NCBI GenBank assembly: GCA_021186555.1
Contig: JAJKFL010000003.1
Location: 52,675,130 to 52,739,129 of the forward strand
Direction: 5' to 3'
Source of the DNA: Reticulitermes speratus
Taxonomy: Eukaryota; Arthropoda; Insecta; Blattodea; Rhinotermitidae
Length of the DNA: 64,000 nucleotides
The notes beneath the pieces were generated by a model that saw nothing but the letters and a program-made list of their open reading frames with translations, was not told the DNA's origin and did not search any database. The position numbers and the translations under genes were made by a program. Positions within the stretch are counted from its first letter, which is position 1. Each line of letters opens with the position of its first letter. Shown piece by piece: positions 21,446 to 31,467 of the stretch.

Positions 21446-21735
21446 TTTTTTTTTTTTTTTTTGGTGGTGAGGGGGCCCCGCAGCTGATGCTACGGACGCA
21501 CCGCAGCCTTAAGGCTTATTGTGCAACCTTGTGATGAAGAAGAAGATGAGGATGAGCAGTTTTTTACCAAGTTGTACAAGTAATGGAGCACCAGTGGAAT
21601 GAAATTGACAGGGGAAAACCGACAACTCGGAGAAAAACCTGTCCCAGTGCCACTTTGTCCACCACAAATCTCACATGGACTTGACCTGGGATCGAACGCG
21701 GGCCTCCGTGGTGAGAGGCCGGCGACTAACCGCCT
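21446..21735 (-). mobile_element. SINE-4, full length with target duplication
   Basis: On the minus strand: head with B box 'gttcgatccc', body 'ccacaaagtggcactggg'-type, a CATCTTCTTCTTC-like insert, then the tail 'gctgcggtgcgtccgtagc' and an A run. It is bracketed by the 13-bp duplication tgtatgaagtatt (21433-21445, 21736-21748), so both boundaries are exact. Confidence 0.85.
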
Positions 21736-21748
21736 TGTATGAAGTATT

Positions 21749-22595
21749 GCTTGTAAGGCAACAAGTACAAACATGACTACCATGCGACACTTCGAGGATA
21801 CCCGCCGTGTGTAATGTATAAGGAATCAGTACGGATGTAATAAGTTTTTCACAAAAAACAGCGATAACCGCGGAGTGATTGCATCTGGCATGCGGGCGTC
21901 ATTAGTTCACCACGGATCTCCGTGTTAGATGACGTGTAATCTTATGTCGTCCCTTGAAGTGTTCTATTCTTATGCCGGCAAAGGTAAAACACGTGATTAT
22001 CAGTCCTACACAGAAGTCTTGGTGTTAAAATTTGTCATACCTGGCGAAACGAGGAGCCGTCGATTGTTCCCTAGTATCTTAGTTCGAAGGCCACGTGCTA
22101 GGCAGCTGCATTAATTTCCATTAGCCCTGTCTAGTTCCCACTGTATTCTGTTCCTTTGTTATACTTTTGCGTACATATTCACAGCCCACTCTTTCCTTTC
22201 GGCCTTGTTTCGTAATTCCATTGTGGATGATTCAATGATAGACCGTTTTTTTGTAGCGGTTTCCTCATGGAAGGAAGTATGCGTCACAGCGATATTGTCC
22301 TTGTGTTTGTCGATCTACCCACTCGGATGCTGCAATTGATGATAAGGATCCTCCTGCTCCTTTCGAACAAGATTAAGTGCGTCGCCTGGATGTTTGGTGT
22401 CAACATGTGCCCGGAGTTTGTTTGCTTCATGACGGCATGGTGTTTGTGGAAGGATGGTGATGCTCGTAGGCCATGGACAAAAAGGGAAGCTTGACGCCCC
22501 ACGCGGGAAGCTTGGTAAATTATGCCCAAAACAAAAATGCCTGTGATGGACGACAACCATTATAAAATCACTTGGTCTGAAAGAACCAACTGTAA
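21749..22595. other. No recognised feature
   Basis: Only a short family F echo ('aaaaaacagcgataaccgc') near 21860. Confidence 0.4.
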
Positions 22596-22735
22596 TCCGA
22601 TGAGATGTGCGCTCTTCTGGGATATTACACGGGACCGATACGATGTCCCGAAACGTCGGTAAATAATTACCACACGACGCCGCGTAATACACCAGAAGAG
22701 CGCAGATCTCATCATCGCAGCGGAAGCCTGAAACT
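22596..22735. repeat. Hairpin family C, compact copy
   Basis: Outer arms 'gcgctcttctgggatatta' and its inverted partner 'taatacaccagaagagcgc' enclose a shortened centre ('tgtcccgaaacgtcggtaaa'). The trailing 'cggaagcctgaaact' matches the end seen at 44.8 kb. Confidence 0.7.
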
Positions 22736-22894
22736 AACACTAGCAATCTGTCAGACATAATATATGCACAACATATATATTGTGTGGGACAGTTCTGTAT
22801 GTATTTAGGACAACGGGTTGAGTCACGTTAAGTCACTTGTATCGACGTTTCGTTACAGACACTCCTCGAACTGTGCAGTAGTTAATTCTGGAAG

Positions 22895-23128
22895 GTGCGG
22901 CACAAGTCGAATTTTGCGCAAGTCGGAATTGCGTGTACATATGGCCAACTGTATAAATCCAAATACCAGCACACTGGAACCTGATCGGCCGCAGCATGAC
23001 CGCCTCGCCGCCTGTTATCGCCCAGCAGTATTCGTCTGCAACGTTCGTCTCATTGCGACGCGCGTTTCAAAAATGTTGTTATTTCGTTGGTGTTACTTTT
23101 TTTTAGAAATTGCGTAAGTCGGTGAGTG
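22895..23128. mobile_element. Possible Tigger-like relic
   Basis: 'tgcgcaagtcggaattgcg' on the left and 'aaattgcgtaagtcggtga' on the right resemble pogo/Tigger ends. They are not convincingly inverted here and no TA is clear. Confidence 0.25.
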
Positions 23129-23134
23129 TCTGCA

Positions 23135-23536
23135 TTATTCAAGACGTGTCTTTTGGTAGGGAATGAAATTCAAACTGAAGACATGCAGAATACAAGTGAT
23201 CTTGCGGACATGGGGGGCGCTTGTCGGCATCTGGTGTAAAGGCGGCTCTGCCAAGTTGGTGTTTTCGGTGTTTATGCTTCCAGAAGGGTGGATGCCGTAG
23301 CTGAAGTTGTGACGTTGGCTGCCGCCTTGCCTGGCTCTTATCCTCCCCCTACCACTTCGTCCTAGAATCCCTTCTGCAGCCACCGGCGGCTTGGTGGCAT
23401 CCTCTTTGCAACAGACGTGGCCCGTGTGTGTGGCCTGGATATGATTGCTACTTGACGCTGTCTCCGTATGCTGCTGTGACGAAGTTGACACTAGCAGCAT
23501 GTACCGTACCACTTTAACATGTAAGAAAGTCTGCAC
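23135..23536 (-). other. Unrecognised open frame, 133 codons
   Basis: Rich in S, T, H and G with a run of small Gly/Arg motifs. No domain is recognised and there is no upstream promoter or exon context. Probably non-coding. Confidence 0.12.
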
Positions 23537-23612
23537 TTTACCCGCAGTGTGTTTGCCTTTCGTATGATTCTGAGAATAAACAGCGATTGCATGCTTAAAA
23601 AGTATTAACCGT

Positions 23613-23815
23613 TAGATCTGCGCTCTTCTGGGATATTACGCGGGGTCGAGTGGTAATTTTTTTTTTACCGATGTTTCGGGACAACGTATTAGTCCCATCT
23701 TGATGGGTCTGAAGATGGGACTGATGTGTTTTCCCGAAACATCGGTATATTCTTGACCTTTGAAGATGGGACCGATGCGTTGTCCCGAAACGTCGGTACA
23801 TTCTTGACCCTTGAA
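23613..23815. repeat. Hairpin family C, rearranged copy
   Basis: The left arm is followed by two tandem partial right arms (about 23716-23760 and 23764-23815), each 'gaagatgggac' to 'cgaaac.tcggta'. The first reads CTGAAGA, a stem, then GAAA, giving a hammerhead-like core (see findings). A SINE-3 starts at its right edge. Confidence 0.65.
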
Positions 23816-24135
23816 GATGCGGTGGCGCAGTTGGTTGAGGCACTGCACTACAAACCGGAAGGTCGCGGGTTCGATTCCCGATGGTGTCATTGGAATTTTT
23901 CATTGACGTTGACATAATCATTCCGGTCGCACTATGGCCCTGGGGTCGACTTAGCTTCTAACAGAAATGAGTACCAGGAGTATTGCCTGGGGGGTAAAGG
24001 CGGCCGGTGCGTAGGGCTGACCACCTTACCACCGTCATGTGCCGATTGTCTAGAAATCTGGGGGCCTCAACCTCATGCAACCCTAAGGGCCTGTCCAGGC
24101 CTGTAATGGGATTGCTTTACCTTTACCTTTACCAT
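23816..24135 (+). mobile_element. SINE-3, full length
   Basis: Head 'gcggtggcgcagttggttga', B box 'gggttcgattccc', complete body and tail ending in ctttacc repeats. It is one of the least diverged copies. Confidence 0.85.
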
Positions 24136-24370
24136 CATAATCTGAGTATGCTACTCATTCTTCACACAAACTTTAAGCCGTAGGTTACTCTCGTCACTGG
24201 GCTACTTAGATGTTCGCGTAGCATTTGCCATGTACTCGTTACTGCCGACCGCAGACCTGCTCAGTCTTCTGTGAGGTGCGGACAACTTGGGCACAAATTG
24301 GTCTGCATGCGGGCAACATGAAATTCAGCACACAGAACGAAGAATGAATAAGTACGAGTATACACACAAT

Positions 24371-24388
24371 TATATATATATATATAAT
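24371..24388 (+). repeat. (TA)n microsatellite
   Basis: About eight TA units inside an 'acacaattata' / 'tataattgt' palindrome. Confidence 0.8.
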
Positions 24389-24452
24389 TGTAACTGTGTA
24401 TTTGTCTATACATCCTGTGCAATAACAATATACTGATAATAACAGGAAAAAT

Positions 24453-24700
24453 GCCCATCCCAGTGGCCGCACGGTCTAAGGCGTGGGTCTGCGGCCGTTC
24501 GCTTACTGGGGTTGCGGGTTCGAATCCCGCCGGAGGCATGCATGTCTGTATCTTGTGAGTGTTGTGTGTTGGTCAGGTCGAGGTCTCTGCTTCGGGCCGA
24601 TCATTGCTCCAGAGGGGTCCTAACTAGTGTGGTGTGTCTGTGATCGTGAAGCCTCGATAATGAGGAGGCCGTGGCCCACTAGGGTGCTGTTGGGCCATAA
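24453..24700 (+). mobile_element. SINE-1, full length
   Basis: Head 'gcccatcccagtggccgcac', B box 'gggttcgaatccc', tail 'agggtgctgttgggccataa'. The A tail is short. Confidence 0.8.
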
Positions 24701-24904
24701 GAATAGCATAGGAAACATTTATACAAAATGCAATTCGCAACCTAGGTTAGGGTGTCGCTGGTTTTAGCACATTTTTACAAAATGAACTACTAATGTAAGA
24801 CTCCTTAAACAAGATCTTATAAGGTTTAAAATTTATTGGGTCTACTGTCTCGGCTTTGTCAGAAGGTTGAAAGGCTTTTTGTCATTTCAGATGTCTCTGC
24901 GAGC

Positions 24905-25095
24905 AACATGTTGCTCGCGAGCTACGGGTTGATTGGGCTTGGTGTAGCGATAACTTTAAGACGTGCCCGGTTGGAATCCTGGCTCACACTTCGCGTGGTT
25001 TTCCTCTGCCCCTCCAGGCAGTTTCCGATATATGACCTTCAATGTGCCACTACCTTCCAAATGTTTTCGAAGTCAATTAACACTCATCCTACCAG
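24905..25095 (+). repeat. Possible old tRNA-derived SINE, unnamed family
   Basis: 'ggttggaatcctggctcaca' resembles a B box, and 'tggttttcctctgcccctcc' recalls SINE bodies seen in insects. The copy is single and degraded, so low certainty. Confidence 0.3.
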
Positions 25096-25604
25096 TGTGA
25101 CATACCGACGGCGGCATAAAGTACTGTTCAGGCCACTGGCATGTCTGATACTAAAACTTACGGTGGCTTACATTGTGAGTCACGGACTGTGATTATAGAC
25201 GTCTTCTAGCCGGGGTTTACTAGTTGCGTCCCGCGGTCACGTTTCAGATAAGAGCTGTGTATCAGTTGCGTCCCGAGTTGTGAACCCCCCCCGATAAGGC
25301 AATGTATCAGTTGCGTCCCGCGGTCACTTTCCAGGTATAACAGTTGTGTAGCAGGCTGCTGAGGAAAAACCGAACGGCTGTAGTGTCGAATCGGGTCCAG
25401 GGTGCCTTGGTTCGAAGTCCGTCTGTGACGCTGTACAGTGGGTCAAATTAAGCGACACCTGGCCACAATTAAAATTCTTCGACTTGCACAAAATGCTTAA
25501 AAATCTACTTGAGGGGCAACAGGAAGTTCTCAGGGTAACGTACGTTTTATGGCATTTGGGGTGGATATACTTTCGGTACAGGCAAACAAACACAGCGTTC
25601 TATA

Positions 25605-25740
25605 ATTATAGTCCGACAAATGTACATTTTATTCACTATTAGTTGTGTAACACTGTCCTACATGTTTCGAACCATATTCTGGCTCATCCTCAGGGACTCA
25701 GTATTTTAAATTACACATTTTTACATCAATTGGTACAATT
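25605..25740 (-). mobile_element. Hammerhead-motif element inside the Mutator relic
   Basis: On the minus strand the core (25655-25697) is followed by 'agtgaataaaatgtacattt' and 'gtcggac', shared with the elements at 41.4 and 63.6 kb. The far end is not clear. Confidence 0.5.
25655..25697 (-). ncRNA. Hammerhead ribozyme-like motif
   Basis: Minus strand: stem I GTCC/GGAC, box CTGAGGA, stem II GAGCC/GGTTC (one G-T pair) with a loop of about 7 nt, GAAA, CATG, then GTA. The conserved core is satisfied. The variable position of CTGANGA is G. Confidence 0.6.
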
Positions 25741-26221
25741 GTTAAAATAGTAAAAACTGAATAACACGGTTTTTTTTTTACAAACGTGTTTATACACTGG
25801 TTCAAATGTGAATACATGTAGCTGCTGTTTAGTTCGGTGTTATAAACCAAGTCTTATACGGGTTAAAATGTTAAAAGTTGAATAATCTGTGTTGTTATGA
25901 TATCCTGAAACATACAATATTTAAGATAAAATTGATAGTCGTATTATGTTAATGTGATTTTTAGTAGGTAGAACGTAAGTTGAAGTGTCAACGTTGTACA
26001 TACCTGTTTGTCGGAGTTGGTTGACTATTACGTGGTGAGAACAGTACTGACTATCGAGTGGTGTATCCGGTATTTAAGTAGGTCACTGTCACGTGGAGGA
26101 GTGACGTTTTGGATGTCGTAAATAAAGCGGAATATTGGGTTGTAGTCTTCTATATTTTGTTCTGTTACCAGTTTATTATTGTACGCAAATTATCGTATGC
26201 AAATTGTTGGATGTAAAATTG

Positions 26222-26261
26222 TTCTAAGGTATTCATATATGGATATATGAATACCTTAGAA
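26222..26261. repeat. Palindrome, 19-bp arms
   Basis: Arms 'ttctaaggtattcatatat' and complement are separated by 2 bases. It falls exactly where the transposase frame is lost, so it may mark a foldback rearrangement or insertion edge. Confidence 0.8.
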
Positions 26262-26549
26262 GTCAGCATAAACAGTTGTTGGACAAACAGTCACGCCAAG
26301 TTTTGCAGCCTCTGCTACTGTATATCTGAATACGTACTCATATGACGTTTGATGTTTATTGGTCAGTAAGAAAAATGCAAGTGGCACATAGTGACCATTG
26401 TTGAGTCCATGAATTGTAAATAGTTGGTGGAAAAACGTTGGCACTGATTTGAATGTCCCATCAACGTAAAGCACATCAATGGAGCTGAGAAACTGTAAGT
26501 TAGTTTTGCAAGAAAACATTACAATATTTTTTCCCCGAGTCATTAACAA
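26256..26549 (-). pseudogene. MULE-family transposase, N-terminal half of DDE domain
   Basis: Reads FLSSIDVLYVDGTFKSVP, FFHQLFTIHGLNNGHYVPLA and KHQTSYEYVFRYTV, the MULE domain signature. The Asp of YVDGTF is the likely first catalytic residue and the Asp of VYADF the second. The frame ends there and the third catalytic residue is absent. It lies downstream of the FLYWCH piece in the same frame, apart from a short out-of-frame stretch between them. It would cut and rejoin transposon ends; here it is dead. Confidence 0.8.
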
Positions 26550-26591
26550 GCAAAAACTGTTCTTTCAAACTTGTTAACACTTGTACAGCAC

Positions 26592-27035
26592 TTAAGGCTT
26601 CATGATTTCTTCAATATTTGTTGGGAAAGGAGGCAGTTGGGAAGAGCGCGCTTTGTGAATGTTCCTCCTAATGTTCTGTATGTCTTTACAAGTTACAGTA
26701 TTCAAGTCCTGGCTTTGTAGTTCTTTGTGAATCATGTTGCGCGGTCTTTCATACAAGTCCTCCGTTGCTTTCCTTTTGACAGAATTATTTAATATCTGTC
26801 GGTTTAAGCTGGCATCACTGTCTTTATCATGGTTGTGCGTCACATTCCCTCCGACAATCTCTCGCCTTTCATCGCACTTTATGTAACATTTACATTTGTT
26901 ATTAGTACAGCACCATCGCTCCATATTCTCAGCAAGAATTTTTTGGAAACGGAACTTGAAGCCTTTGATGACAAGCAGATCGTTCCCTTTTTCACTACGT
27001 ACTACTTTGTCAACTGTAACTGGTTCCATCTTCAC
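26592..27035 (-). pseudogene. FLYWCH zinc-finger domain of Mutator-like protein
   Basis: From 27035 the frame reads VIKGFKFRFQKI, MERWCCTNNKCKCYIKC and then GGNVTHNHD. The Cys pair and H-x-H with the preceding aromatic residues match a FLYWCH finger (about residues 15-70 of 147), a DNA-binding module of Phantom-type Mutator transposases. A Lys/Arg-rich linker follows and leads to the transposase fragment. Confidence 0.75.
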
Positions 27036-27194
27036 TCTAGCAGCGTGGGACGCAACTGGTACACAAATGCTATACCTGGAAAGTGACCGCGGGACGCAAC
27101 TGATACATTGCCTTATCTGGGGGGTTCACAACTCGGGACGCAACTGATACGCTTTCTTGACCGCGGGACGCAACTCGTACGTCCCCCTTCTAGC

Positions 27195-27625
27195 TAACCT
27201 TACTGTGTATAACTGAACTGCCCTTTAAGCACTGTGAGGTCTGTTGACATCGTGGTATAGTCCGTGTTGAAGGTTATGTTTTCGTTTGTGAGTCGCTGTT
27301 ATTGTCTCTGTGTTCCATATTAGGAATCATGGACTCTGTTCTTTACCGAACAGGGATGTAACTGACGGGATCTTGAATGTAAGTTAACTGTGAGCAAGTG
27401 ACCATGTCTGCTGACCATGGTCAGGTCGGTGTGCACGTGACTTAAAGCGATTTAACATGTTTTGTTTAATAACGAAACGGTTAAACAGTTCTGTTTCAAG
27501 TCTGTGTTTACGTTTTTCACAACTCTGTTTCACTCGCTTTGTTTAGATAATAATATGTTTCAAACTCGGTCTTTGACGTGGTCAGCGGATTGAGAATGAA
27601 CTCTAAATTGGGATTTGTGATTATA
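27195..27625. other. No recognised feature
   Basis: Unique-looking sequence without coding signal. Confidence 0.4.
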
Positions 27626-27703
27626 CAGGGCATACACAAAAGAATGGTGCGGTTTTAATAGTGTTCACTATTAACACCGCACCATTCTTTTGTGTATGCA
27701 CTG
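27626..27703. mobile_element. 78-bp TA-flanked hairpin MITE, copy 2
   Basis: Same arms ('cagggcatacacaaaagaat') and length as 9921-9998, with TA on both sides (27624-27625, 27704-27705). The two copies differ mainly in the loop and near the last arm bases. Confidence 0.8.
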
Positions 27704-27705
27704 TA

Positions 27706-27967
27706 TGTGCTGAGTAGGATGGTAGAGGAAAATAACAGCAGAAAATATCTTACTTCTGTTAGTCGGCTATACGTGTGTTCGTTCTTGCGGGCCGAACAGA
27801 GAACTGCAGAGAGGTGTACTGAGCGGGCGGTGTTATCGGTCGCTATACAGCAACGATGTCACCTCCTCTACGGCAAGCAGTCTGGCGATGAAGAAAAGTA
27901 CGCCCTGTATAATGCCCAGATGCACCGAAGACCAAGACTAATGTTTACGTAGCTGTTGGAGTAAACA
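27706..27967. other. No recognised feature
   Basis: A plus-strand open frame (27692-27952) begins in the MITE and has no domain. Confidence 0.4.
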
Positions 27968-28233
27968 AAGCAACCCCATTACAGGCCCTTAGGATTCCAG
28001 GAGGTTGAGGCTCCCAGGATTTCAAGACAATCAGCACATGAAGGTGGTAAGGTTGTCAGCCCTACGCACCGACCTCCTTTACCCCCAGGAAATATTTCTG
28101 GTACTCATTTATGTTAGAGGCTGAGTCGACCGAAAGGATTATGTCAATGAAAAATTCCAATGACACCATCGGGAATCGAACCCGCGACCTTCCGGCTTGT
28201 AGCGCAGTGCCTCAACCAACTGCGCCACCGCAG
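27968..28233 (-). mobile_element. SINE-3
   Basis: Minus-strand head ('gcggtggcgcagttggttga'), B box, body and tail 'cctgtaatggggttgcttt'. A stretch of the body around the 'ccctggggtcga' block is deleted. Confidence 0.75.
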
Positions 28234-28297
28234 GTTATGTTTATTGTAATTACGAACAATGAAAGTAGGTTATTCCAGGCTTTCGCCACGATATTAA

Positions 28298-28454
28298 TTA
28301 GATTGCGCTCTTCTGGGATATTACGCAGCGTCGAGTGGTAATTATGTACCGACATTTCGGGACAACGTGTCTTGGTATCGATACGATGTCCCGAAAGGTC
28401 GGCAGAGGATTACCACTCGACGCTGCGTAATATCCCAGAAGAGGGCAGATCTCA
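28298..28454. repeat. Hairpin family C, both arms
   Basis: The left arm ('gcgctcttctgggatatta', 'accgacatttcgggacaac') and right arm ('gtcccgaaaggtcggcag', 'taatatcccagaagagg') pair over most of their length around a short centre. Confidence 0.75.
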
Positions 28455-28498
28455 ATGAAAGTAGGTGTGTAAACACAGAGATTAAAATATACAGAACT

Positions 28499-28546
28499 GT
28501 AATTGTGACAAAGTTTTACACACATGTAAAACTTTGTCACAATTAC
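28499..28546. repeat. Perfect inverted repeat, 22-bp arms, 4-base loop
   Basis: The arm 'gtaattgtgacaaagtttta' plus 'ca' is followed by loop CACA and its exact complement. It sits between family C and a LINE-alpha start. Its nature is unknown; it could be a small MITE or a foldback. Confidence 0.85.
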
Positions 28547-28554
28547 GGTAAGAC

Positions 28555-29440
28555 GATGTTTCAGAATGGAGTGCTGAGGATGATATTTGGACCTTAGAGG
28601 GGGAGGAAGTAACAGGAGGCTGAGGATGATATTTGGACCTTAGAGGAGGAGGAAGTAACAGGAGGCTGAGGATGATATTTGGACCTTAGAGGGGGAGGAA
28701 GTAACAGGAGGCTGAGGATGATATTTGGACCTTAGAGGAGGAGGAAGTAACAGGAGGCTGAGGATGATATTTGGACCTTAGAGGAGGAGGAAGTAACAGG
28801 AGGCTGAGGATGATATTTGGACCTTAGAGGAGGAGGAAGTAACAGGAGGCTGAGGATGATATTTGGACCTTAGAGGGGGAGGAAGTAACAGGAGGCTGAG
28901 GATGATATTTGGACCTTAGAGGGGGAGGAAGTAACAGGAGGCTGAGGATGATATTTGGACCTTAGAGGGGGAGGAAGTAACAGGAGGCTGAGGATGATAT
29001 TTGGACCTTAGAGGGGGAGGAAGTAACAGGAGGCTGAGGATGATATTTGGACCTTAGAGGGGGAGGAAGTAACAGGAGGCTGAGGAAAACTGCATGATTT
29101 ATGCTCGTCACCAGATATCGACAGTGATCAAATCAAGGAGGAAGAGATGGGCTGGATATGTGGCACGTATGTGTGAGAAGTGTATATAGGATTTTTGGTC
29201 GAAGGAAGGAGACCACTTGCGAGATCTAGACGTAAATGGGAAGGTACTGTTAAACTGGATTTGAATGAAATGGGCAGGGAGGGTGTGGACTGGATTTATC
29301 TTGCGCAGGATAGAGAAAAGTAGCGGACTGTTGTGAATACGGTAATGAACATTTGGGTTCCATAATATGCGGGGAATTTCTTGGCTGGCTGAGGGACCTT
29401 TAGCTGCTGCAGAAGGACTGTGCTGCGTGGAGTTAGCTGG
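28555..29440 (+). mobile_element. LINE-alpha 3' end with internal minisatellite
   Basis: It opens at the FENRVLR-type block ('cagaatggagtgctgagg'), is interrupted by the 46-bp tandem array, and resumes with 'aaaactgcatgatttatgc'. It continues through IKSRRKRWAGYVARM, a broken EGDHLRDLD region, a degraded DRDRW tail and the 3' UTR 'tgaacatttgggttccata'. Outside the array it is an ordinary decayed LINE tail. Confidence 0.8.
28574..29079 (+). repeat. 46-bp minisatellite, 11 units, born from LINE coding sequence
   Basis: Eleven units of exactly 46 bp start 'ctgaggatgatatttggac'. One position alternates between 'gagggggagg' and 'gaggaggagg'; otherwise the units are essentially identical. One unit equals the LINE-alpha stretch RKIFGP..EVTGG, so the array arose by tandem amplification of a LINE segment, and recently. 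Confidence 0.9.
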
Positions 29441-29689
29441 TTAGTGACAAAGTATGACTGCTCGGAGGAAAACAATTTTGATGCCTTTTTATGACGCTGC
29501 AGCGAGTTAGTGTCGGAAATAAAATGTTAGGTGTTGTGTTCTGTCTTCGAACCCTGGCAAGGGCATACATTTTTATCTTCTCCAGAGTGTCCAGACGGGC
29601 TCGGGGGCCCACCCAGCCTCCTGTTCAGCGGACATCGGGTTTTTTGCACTTGGTGAAAGTGGCTTGTGCATGAGACGGACCACTTATCT

Positions 29690-30591
29690 CAGCGGTTCCC
29701 ACTCTTTTGTGTGTGTGACCCTAAAGTAGCAAATGATATGTGACCAGCGACCTACCGTGCAAACGGCAATAGTCAGTGATATTTACTGTAAGTGAACTGA
29801 TGTTATGATTTTGTTGAACACTACATAACATTGTCACTTATTAAAAAAAAATATTAAATTTTTAATGTTACTTGTCAAATCCGTCGCCCTCGGTGGACTA
29901 GTGGTTAGCGTGCTCGCCACTGGACTAAAGGTTCGCGGGTTCGATCCCGACCGAGGGCGATGGATTTTTAAGGGTGATAAAAATCCGGAGCACCACTTCC
30001 TTCGGAGGGGAAGTAAAGCCGTCGGTCCCATGTCGTAGATTTACGGCACGTAAAAGAACCTTACGGGCATGAATAGAACTAGTAATGCCCGTCGGCAAAA
30101 TTCAGCGGCCATTTCTCACCCAAGTCTCCTGACTGCCTGCCAGATGGCTCTGGCAGTCACACCAGGATTGAGTAGAACTTGTGTGGTCAGTGGGCTGGTC
30201 ACTCACTACATCAACGCACATGACCATAGAAACCTCCGAAAGGAGGCCCCCAATGCTCCGCGATTGGAGCGACAGGGGGACTAACTAACTTGTCAAATCC
30301 AATATTTTTTTGGGACAATATTAAATACACAAAACATGCAATAAACAAATATTTATTTAAATAAATCACACGTGTGCTGGTTAGACAAATCTAAAATGTC
30401 GTTGCTCCAGTATGTTTAAAATTAATAAACACAGATTAAATAATTACATTTTCTCGACCATTCTGTTTGAATTTAGATACAAATTTTTATTTTTTTCATA
30501 ATTATCGAGTTCTCCATAAAACCCTCTCGCGACCCTACGTCAGACCCTCGCGACCCTGATATGCGTCGCCACCTGAGGTTGGGCACCACTG
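29690..30591. mobile_element. hAT-type element, split by SINE-5
   Basis: The left end 'cagcggttcccactctttt' and right end 'gaggttgggcaccactg' are inverted hAT-like termini. They are flanked by acttatct (29682-29689) and acttacct (30592-30599), an 8-bp duplication with one change. Without the SINE it would be about 480 bp and non-coding. Confidence 0.75.
29883..30287 (+). mobile_element. SINE-5 (tRNA-derived), full length, subtype a
   Basis: Head 'tggactagtggttagcgtg' (A box), B box 'gggttcgatcccg', body 'aagtaaagccgtcggtccc', and a long 3' part ending 'tggagcgacaggggg' plus ACTA units. An exact 13-bp duplication, acttgtcaaatcc, flanks it (29870-29882, 30288-30300). Confidence 0.9.
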
Positions 30592-30925
30592 ACTTACCTC
30601 CATCTCGTGGTAAGGTCAATAATGCGTAGAGCTCTTCGTCCAATCCCGCATATGCCTGCATAGCGTCGTGCTTAATTATGTAGTGGAATAACCCTGCCTT
30701 TAGCTGACAATACTGAAGGCGGGCGCTAGCGTGTCCTAACTGCCTGCCAGCGTTCCCGAAGTACTACTAGGAAGCTCTGGCCACCGTCAGTCGGACGGTA
30801 CGTAATGTCGTATGGACCTTCTATAGCACATGTTCGCGATAAATTTTGTTATTTTTAAACAGATGCTGACTTAGAACTGCTTTATGTAGCATTCCATCAC
30901 AGGGTCATTAGTGAACAAAAGGTAA

Positions 30926-31430
30926 AAGGCAGTGATGTCTCTGTCCACGCCAAGAGGTCATGTATGGGAGGGAGAGTTTTTTTTTCCAGTGGCGCAACAG
31001 CCCCTAGTGGGCCAGGTCCTCCTCATTATCGACGCTTCACGATCACACACATTAGACACACCACACTCGGTAGGACTCCTCTGGACGAGTGAACAGCCCG
31101 TCGCAGACCTCTACCTGACAACACACAACACTCACAAATGACAGACATCCATGCACCCTGCGGGGTTCGAACCAGCAATCTCAGTGAGCGAACGGCCGCA
31201 GACCCACGCCTTAGACCGCACGGCCACTGAGATCGGCGAAGTAGAGGTATAGCCCCACTCATTCGTAACCTCGGCACTATATTGAGGGGGTGAGTGGTAA
31301 ACATCACGCCCCGGCCCCTTTACCCCGATATCCGTTGAATATGAGGCTGGGTGGGCCTTACAGCCAGTATGGCCGGGATTGTAGCCCCGACCGTACAGTC
31401 ATCAGCGTGGTTGCTGTATCGACTGCGCTT
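30926..31430 (-). mobile_element. SINE-2 split by SINE-1
   Basis: The SINE-2 tail (about 30926-30976, 'tctgtccacgccaagagg') and body/head (31238-31430, 'agtagaggtatagcccca', 'ctgggtgggccttacagcc') are separated by an antisense SINE-1. Confidence 0.65.
30977..31237 (-). mobile_element. SINE-1, full length
   Basis: Minus-strand head 'gccgatctcagtggccgtgc', B box 'ggttcgaaccccg', tail 'ggcccactaggggctgttg', then a T run on the plus strand (the A tail). Confidence 0.8.
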
Positions 31431-31467
31431 TCCTGATTGGTGAATAATGAATCGCAAGGGATTGGGA

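Larger units (their letters stand above)
25211..27186 (-). mobile_element. Mutator-like (Phantom-type) DNA transposon, broken
   Basis: The left end has 'agttgcgtcccgcggtca' and the right end carries its inverted form. Each end contains three to four repeats of 'gggacgcaactgatac', giving long complex inverted ends of about 130-180 bp. The flanking duplication is cttctagc (25203-25210, 27187-27194), compatible with the 8-9 bp of MULEs. On the minus strand it encodes a FLYWCH zinc finger followed by a MULE transposase start, the arrangement known for Phantom elements. The left interior (25.6-26.2 kb) holds a hammerhead-motif element, and the C-terminal half of the transposase is gone. Confidence 0.75.
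29552..30690 (+). mobile_element. SINE-2 split by a hAT element
   Basis: The 5' part (29552-29689) has 'ccagacgggctcgggggcc' and 'gagacggaccacttatc'. The 3' part resumes at 30592 with 'cttacctccatctcgtgg' and 'gtcaataatgcgtagagc'. The tRNA head is mostly missing. Confidence 0.6.

Noticed and set aside
28574-29079. CRISPR-like array
   Set aside because: Units are contiguous 46-bp copies with no unique spacers, in LINE sequence of an insect genome.
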